64,000 bases of DNA, from positions 1,364,001-1,428,000 of the forward strand of contig JAZGUH010000483.1 of the NCBI GenBank assembly GCA_037893225.1, written 5' to 3'. Under the pieces are notes generated by a model. That model worked only from the letters and a program-made list of their open reading frames with translations, ran no database searches and was not told where the DNA came from. This document shows positions 53,701 through 62,700 of the stretch, in pieces; the stretch's first letter is position 1, and each line of letters starts with the position of its first letter. Source of the stretch: Hippasteria phrygiana (Eukaryota > Echinodermata > Asteroidea > Valvatida > Goniasteridae). The translations under genes and the position numbers were made by a program.

Positions 53701-56700
53701 CATGTGAAATACTTTTCGGGTCTAGCTAGAATGCTCATGAGATAACAAATCGCAGTTTACATAAGTGTATTTTAATTGCATCATACATTTGTACCTATTT
53801 AGTACAATATAACAGACTGCTGTTGACTGCTGCGATGTGGAACACGAGTTAACAATTGTTCATGAAATGAGAGTTAAGCAAATAAGGTGTCAAGTGAGCC
53901 GCAAGAAATGTTAAGAACTGTGTTTAGCAAGTCACGGCATGTTTAACTGTTTGATCAAATTTTACTTTGACGATGATTTGAATGAAAGGCGTTTATACCT
54001 GATGAGCCATCGGTATTGCTCCCACTACTACTAGAGAGAGGCTCCTGGTCAGGGAAAGTCACAATCTTCTTCTTGAGTGAGGACATGGACTTGCTGATGC
54101 TACGACTGGCTCTGGAATGAGACTTGCGGGAGATGGACCTGTAGAGAATTAAAATCACCCAATAGAATGCTAAAAGCCACTCTAGGTAAAGGGTACGATC
54201 AGAGATGGTAGGGTTGGGGACATGTTTGATTGCCAACCCTACCACCCTTACAGTTTTCCTTGGCCGAGTTCTAAATTCTTCAACAGATTCTAGAAAAATG
54301 TTCCCAATTTTCAGACCAATAGACCCAGGCGGGGTAACTTCCGCCGGTGAGACCAACTCACCACACCCCTTGGCAGAACAAAAGGCAGCTGTTCTGAATC
54401 CAGAGGAGTAAATGTGGCATCTGTTAATTTCAATTATTCTCCCTCTCACCCCCCCCCCCCAAAAAAAAATAATAATAATAAAAATAACAAAATAACAAAA
54501 ATACAGTGACTTATTTTCTTTGAAAATAGTTTAATAAAAATCATGCGAATGCAGCTTGCTAAACAATGCTTAATCATAATTAATCAGAATTTGATGCAAG
54601 ATGAGCAACTTCTTTGACTAACACAAACATTATTATTGTTCGTCAAACAATCCACAAGGGTAACTGACCAGGTAAATTTGAATAAATTTTCAAAGTGAAC
54701 AAAGAAAACTGGCAGGAGCGGGATTATTGCACAGATTATCCATAACTCCCTTGGGTGTGTGAAAATTCATATTAAATTTGGAGGATTCAGGACTGTTAGG
54801 GTTATTGCACAGAAATGAGTGACAGGTCAACATATCAAAGCGTTGCAGAACATACTAACACACACACACAATTAACGCGTATCCACCGTCGAACGCGGAC
54901 GTCCTATTGTTCCCTCTTTTGTTTGTACTCTAACTTTTTCAGAAGACTCCCATAGGTTTTGTACACAATCTCAATGGAGGACGTACGCTAGGAATCGCAG
55001 ACGATATTGTTCTCTTTTGTTCTCCGGAATTTTTCGTCTGCGGTTTGAATACCCCAACACGTTCATGTCAGACGCTTATCAGTCTTATCAGTCTGGCAAG
55101 AGTTGCAGCTTAACTTTTTTAACACTGTCAACGGCCGTAGCCCCAGTTTGAAAAAAGGTGCGCATTCGTCTATAAGTGCGTATTCCTGCACGTACTATCA
55201 ATCCCTACATGTTTCAACCATATTGTTCCTGAATGGGAGTGTAATGAATAGATGGAGCTTTAAAAAAACAAAAACAACTTTCATTCACACAAAAGGGGGG
55301 CTCCAAGTGCAATTAATATAACCACTCTAATAAGCCAGTTCGGTATTTTAACTCTACATGTGCACAATGACTTTAATCCCGAATGACCCGCGTGACCTAA
55401 AGCGCGCGTGTGAAAGCAAAAGGTGGTTGCACAACGTGTACGTGTTAAATTCAATCAGAATGGGCATTCGTTTAACATGGTGTGACATTACATCAGCAAT
55501 TTTATCCCGAATAACCTTTGACCTTTGGCTAATTCAGTGTGGTGCCTATTGTATTTATTACACTTGGCATACAAGCTCCCCATGAATAACAGCCACAAGG
55601 GGGTTAATGGATTGGTCTTCTGTGTTGAATTATGTCGCAGCCACACAATGCTGTTTCTGTATGTTACCCTGTCAGGGGGTCAACAATCCATTATTCATAA
55701 ATGCCTCAGCGAGTTTCACTATCCCTATTGGTCGAGAGCCTGTCACGTGGGTGTGTTTAAACACTGCGCGGTTTTAAACATTTTTTCCGGTGTCACACGA
55801 AATGTAGAGTCCTACAAAATCTGGTCCATTTTATTGGTTGAACACTCGAGCGACCAGTCACACTCCTAATAACGCAAGCGCAATACTACTGATGCGTCCG
55901 TATTTAGATTTCATAATTTCACGCTACACCGGCACCTGCTGAGTTCTGCACCACCTGGCGAGCGCGTCAATTCCCATATGTGACCCACTCTACAAAAATG
56001 AGTCTGATGTGTTAAAAATACATTTTTAAGCTTTACAGTTGGTCTGAATGAGCATGAAATAAGCTTTCATTTGATATATGGCACAACTCTGTATTGTAAT
56101 GCATTATTTTTTTTCCGATTTTTTCTTTTTTGCAATGTGCGATTTTTAAGTAAATATTAAAAAATTTGAGACATTGTACGTGAAAGTGTAATACGCGACA
56201 TCCGACTCATTTTTGCAGAGCGGGTCACATTTATGGACATGTTTACCACTACTCGCGCGTGGCACGAACCATTAAATAGCTGAAGGGGTGTTTTACAAAC
56301 CAAGGTAAAACAAATTGAACAAAATCATTGGAAATTTATAATTTTCAGTGGTTTTTGCTTAATTATACAAAAAGGTATTTTATGAATGGGAATAAATATG
56401 TGCTGGGCCGGTTTTAAACGTACGTTTAAAACCACCTTGGGGCCTGGATGCTAATAAATGATCCGCGCCTTCGGCTCGGGTCATTACCAAGCGCCCAGGC
56501 CCCAAGGCGGTTTTAAACGTATGTTTAAAACCGGCCCAGCACATATTTATTCCCTTATTATCCCACACACACAGGCCATGGAATCCAGGATACGTACGTT
56601 GCCCTGGAGTTAGATGTCTTCAGTGTGGGAACATTCAATATCAGCTGGACCTCAAAGACTGGCTCAGGGGGCATTTCCACAAACTCCTGCTGTTTGATAT

Positions 56701-59700
56701 CTTGCAGAACCTACACCAAACAGGGGAAAAACCAGTAATTTAGACAAAGAAATTATCCGCTTGATTCTGTTAATCATTTCTTCGTGTTTCATATATCGTT
56801 GCCATTTTTGCTAATAGAGACATGTACTCCCATCTGCAACAGAAACAAGTTTGCAACATAATTTGAGATATTTTAAAACTGTAAAAAAGTACAGATTTAA
56901 AAACACCTATCACATGATTCTTAGAAAGCTAAACTTTCCTACACGGCAGTAATAATTGACAGTTTTTAATTATGGCCAAATTATTAAATAAAAGATGCCC
57001 ATCCCTTTGAGTACAAAGGAATCTGAAGAAATTTCTACTGGTGCATAACTATTTTAACTATGAAGTTGGGCCCATGGGCCTACCAGCACCATAAAATTGG
57101 CCCTTGACCTGTAATCAAATTCACAGATGACGAATTTTCTAAACCCTAAACAATGCCGCTGACCTGATCTATATCAACAGCAGCAACCTCCTCCTCCTGT
57201 TTGTCAAAGTCATAGTGGACGGTCTGATCCCCGACGGCTGACCCAGGCCTGGAACCACCTTCGCTGTCCAAGTCTGTTGGCATGTGTCGTCTCCGGGAGA
57301 AACCTGTTCAAAGACAGCACCAACAATGATATTCTATAAAAGCCAAATGTGATGCGATCAAGCAAAATCAGTTCGGAACTTGGCAATCCTTTTGGAAAAA
57401 TCAAAATTGACTTTTTACAAAAACAAAAACATTCCTCTTTCACATGAAAATATGACATGTATTATAAATGTGCTAAAAATGACTCAATTAAAGTACTGTA
57501 ACTTTAAACTTGATTTTCTCAGTTTCTTTCTTTTTAATGTGCCGGTGTTCAAATATTTGTAACTTTTAAACCAAAGGTCGTATTCACATTGGGTTTTCAC
57601 TGGATCTTGAAGTACGCCACAGATAAATCTGTACAAATCCAAAAAATTGACCAGGGCCTACTTTAGACTGATTTTGCTTGATCGCATCACACATTTCAAC
57701 AATCAAAAAAAGAAAAATTGTTTTATTGAAGGATAAAAACAAATTAAATATTGCACTGGTTAATACATGTTGCAAACCATGTGTCTTTTTACTGGTCTAG
57801 TCATTTGATTAAACAATGAACAGCTGGTGGTGGACGTTCATCCTGTAATCATCTTCTTACCAGAAGATTAACCCCTTGTGTCCGCCTTTTATTGAACGGG
57901 CTGTGCAGCCAAGTGTAAATGCAAACAATAGGCACCACACCTGGAGCCCCCCTTTTCGTGTGAATGAAAGCTTTGTTTGAAAAAGCTCCATCTATTCATT
58001 ACACTCCCATTCAAGAACAATATAGTTCAAACATGAATGGATTGAGTACACACAGGAATGCGTTAATAGACGTCAACAGGCCAGGTAGTCTTTTTTCAAA
58101 CCGCAGCTATGGCCATCATTTGTATTCAAGAGGTTCTTGAGGGAAAAAGCCTAAAATCCTGGTAAGGACTCGGGATAAAAAAACCATATAATAAAGATAT
58201 ACTCAGGTTTTTGTAGATGGTGGTATGAAAAATCGAAATTGGAGGATTCGGGACAGTTAGGGTCAGCACGTTTTGGGGAAGTTAAGATTATTTAATCAGC
58301 CCACCAGAGGTCCTTTTTCGGGGTGCAAAGCTGTCTTCATCGTCCTCATCACTATCCTCCCCTTCCTTCTTGGCCAGCTCTTGACCAGTGGTGACCGAAG
58401 TACTCAGGAACCCCTGTAGGGTTCGGACGGCCGTCTTGACCAGACGGTGCAGCATCTCCAGAATCAGGTAGTCAGCGGCTCGCAGGAAGCAGGATAGGCG
58501 GTACAGGACACGACGCCATTCGGCCATGTCAGTATATGACGGACCAGTTTCTGAGCATCAAAGAAGAAAAATTAAGGGTGTCATATGTATTTCCGTCTTG
58601 CATGAGCATCTGACTCTTTAGCCAAAATACATTGCAACACACACACATTAATACATTGATTTTATAACCCTAACCATCCGTAATCTGCCAAAATCCAACA
58701 CCATGTGTTGAATTTTGATGGGTTCAGGACCGCAGAGCCTTGGCACCATTACTTTACATGGAGCTATGATGCACCAATTTGTCTACGTCCAAAGAATGTG
58801 CCATAGGTATACTGCACAGTGTTGGATTTTAGACTTCCCATTAAAAGTGCCAAAGGGGATAGGGTTTATGAATACAACCAACTTTTGAAATGGCATAATC
58901 CTAATCCAAAATCTTTACCGTATCCCAAATCCTATTTCTCACCCTAATCCTTTTTAGACTAAACCTTACCCTATGTTTTTCATTGTTTTGGTGAGTGGGG
59001 GGTGTTAATATACAAATAATGAATGTTTCACATTCGTGCAATGGTAAGAAAAATTTAATGAGGCAACAGATTGAATGTTCCATTCCACAAGGCGAAGCCG
59101 AGTAGAATGGAGCATTCCATGTCATCTCATGAAATTATTCTTTCCATTGCACGAATGTGAAACATTCATTATTTGTTGTATACAACGCCTGAATAAATCC
59201 TCGACAGATTGCATGCATGGATTTCTTTGTGTACAACGTGCCGTTTTACCTTCTCAGTCCCGGTGCATAAAACCGCGACGAAAAGTTGTCCAGTTCGGAA
59301 TCAGTTAAAGTTCAATTGTTGTTCCTGTGTGTCTCGCAAATTCATCTAATCATTTGACTGCGTATTTAATTTGTTTCTTTGTGTTAGCAGCGTCAGCATC
59401 ACCTATACGAGTTTCAATATTTCGTCGTCTGTTAGAACAAACCGTGGTTCCGCTATTTTGTGTAAATGGCAGCCGTGTTGTAGGGAAGTTCTTTCAAACG
59501 CGTACCATTTCATAGAACCATATGATATAACTTTTTTTGTGGTGTGGGTTTGCGTCGTGTGATAGGACGAATAATTCAATGCACGTGATCGACAATCCAC
59601 CAATCAGATGGTGGGGATTTATTCAGGCATTGTATAATACTGAAATAACTAAAGGAGTCAGTGTTTAATAGAGTCTGATATTCACACTACACTGGACTTG

Positions 59701-62700
59701 TATGTGTCTTTAGCTATCAAGTCCAGGTCCAAGCCCTCAAGAGTCTGAATCAGGTATGTCAAGTCTGAGCCCAAGACATGAGTCACAGAGGTCAAGTCAA
59801 AGTCACCGACTATACAAAACAATAAGCAAGGAAAATTCACATTGTACCTCGGAGTCTCATTTATAGCATTCATAAGATCAGGTTCTATTTTTAGTAAGTA
59901 CTCCCAAACTAACCCTAATCTATGTTTTCTTTTTCACAAATTGAACAGATATTAACTGATTGTGAGAATCATTTCATACTGCACCAAAACTTAAACGATA
60001 TTTTACAGGAAACTATTCCTTGCTTGGTGTTTTAAAATAATGGCTACTGGACATTTTGCAAAAATAGTAGCTAACCTGAATGAGACTTGTGAATATTATC
60101 CAATTATATTATGTATCTATTTATTTATTTATTTGGGGAGGTGAGTTGGTTTACCAACAGTGGAAGTTACCCCACCTGGGTCTATAGGTCTGAAAATTTA
60201 ATTTCTTTGGTATATATTGAAGATTTGTCATATTTAGATCTGGACCCAGGAAAACCGTAAGGGGGTGGTAGGGCTGGCAACCTAAGATGTGGCCAACCCC
60301 AACACCTCTGTTGTAGCCATTTACATAGAGTGGCTTTTCGCCTTGTTTTGGGCGACTTTCATAAAAATAAAAAATAAGTCAATGCAGAACCATACACAAT
60401 CTGCGACAAACAAAATTCCATAGGGTTGTCTATTAAGGGGCATTGCTAACTCTTGAATGGCGATACCAAGCTTATCTTCAGGTCAATATTCATGTCTTGA
60501 TTGCGACTCCATATTTTGAAAATATACCCAGAACACAAACTCACTCTTTTGCTTTTCACCGGCTTTTTTGGCTGCTGTTTTGTTCTTGTTTTTGGACGGG
60601 TCAACTTTCTTGGTGAGTGGGCCTGAGTTGGGAAGCAGTGCCTGGGTGACTCCTTCCATCTCGGCAACTTTCTAAAAAAAATATTAAAATTGGAAAACAG
60701 AGAAAAAGTTTCACCAATTCAGTTTTGATGATGAACTTGATTACTGTGCGAGTCTGATTAGCCAATTTTAATTTTTACTAATCCTTCAGATAATTGTTCT
60801 GCAATAAAACTAAAATAAATAACCACAATAAGCCAGTTTGGTATCTCGATGAGGTAGTCCAGGTCAAAGGTTATTTGGGATAAAATTGCTGACGTAATGT
60901 CACGCAATGTTACGCGAACGCCCATTCTGATTGAATTTAACATGTGTGCGTTGTACGACCACCTTGCGCGCTCATATGTGCGCTAAGTTATCCCGAATGA
61001 CCCGTGACCCATGTCATTGTGCACATCTGCAGTTGAAATACTAAACTGGTTATTAATAGAAAAAATTTGTAAAATGGCTTCCAAATAAAACTGATTAAGT
61101 ATTCTGAATATGATTTAACCCCTTGCGTACGGATGATGCCTGCGGGCGCAAAAACAAAAGTGTCACCAGGCTGGATGACGCCACTGGCCGCTGTTTGTGC
61201 AGTTTCAATCCATTGTTGGATTATTGTTTATGATACGCTTGACTGCACAAACACATTGTAGCGGTTCCATTTGGCTGCCATAACCGCCGCAACACCCCGA
61301 CGTCTCCCGTAAAATACCGTGCTCAAGGGGTTAACAAACAATTACCTACGTCTTCAAATATTTGTCCACAACGCCAAACATGAGAGAGCTTTCGCACGTC
61401 TGCGACTACAGATACAGGTATAACAGCTGTAACTATCCATATCAGGGTGTAAATCAAATTTTGTTTTGCTTTTAAATGTTAACAATTTACACAATGTTCA
61501 ACAGGTCGATGCTTTAATGATTATACTGCAGATAGATATTCCCATTGAGGCTCACTTTTAATAGTTTTATTTGTTGGTGTAGCTTACACATTTAATCTAA
61601 ATATTCATGGCTAATAACAGAACAGGAATATGGTGGGGAATGTTGTTGATCCATGGCATACATATCAGGAAAAACTGCAAAAACTATTTTTTTTAAAGAG
61701 ATTACATTTTGCGCTCTGGAAGCGTTGTTGGAAATTTGAAGAAAAAAGCAGGAAATGTTGTCATTACAGGACTTACATCACCGCATCAAGGAAATAATGT
61801 AAACAGTTTGGAATTGCGCTTGTGCAAATGACGTCATACTGACTGCCAGATTGGCAATGGCATTTTGGGAGTCAAATCTTCAAGACGAGCATCAAACATG
61901 CACGTTTCGAGCAGCATGCGAGTGTGTTCAGAACATTTTACACTACGCACACATGCCCATGACAGCATATAATACGCAGTCATTCTGAATACCATTTAAA
62001 ATAAAAACAAAATGGCTGTGCCAGGACCGATGACAAACATACCGCACAGCACTCAAACGCCAACCGCACAATCTTGTCCCTCATGTGCATGAGTTTGAGC
62101 AGAGCCACATCGCACTGCTCGGCCTGGGCTCGGCAGAACTCGTCCAGGGTCAGCGTGGTGTGGGAGTGCACCTTCAGCAGGTTGATGTCCTTGTCTCCTT
62201 CCCCTGTCCCCGTCAGGCTGCTGCAGGCAGCCTCACACTGACTGCGGATGTGCAGCAGGCAACGCTGGAGGATCTCGTTGGCTGTGAACAGCTGTCGGTG
62301 CATCAGGGTCCTAAGGGGGGAAGGAAATACAGCAGTTAGAATGAAAATGATAAACAAACTTTCAAAAGGAGCACAGATTAGCTGATAAACTATATTTTCA
62401 AAAAGTTTAATCTCAAACTCAGGGGGAAAATCATATTTTCAAAAACAGATCACAGTTCTGGCTTGATTATGAACACCTTATAAACAATATCTTGACAAAC
62501 AATAATGTAAAATAATTTTGAAATTATACACAAGACAAAACTGTCAACTTGGAATAAAATGGGCTCTAAAATGTGATGGCTTCTATAGATGAGGTAGATA
62601 CGATTTGAAGCTTTGCATGGATGAGGTGTTATAAATAGTCTTAATTAGCCCCCGAGACTGAGTCACAAACAAGCTATTGGTTGAGTTCCACCGAGTCACT

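Noticed and set aside
54205..54411. Plus-strand ORF across 54205-54411
   Set aside because: Covers a family E repeat and low-complexity sequence; no protein signature.
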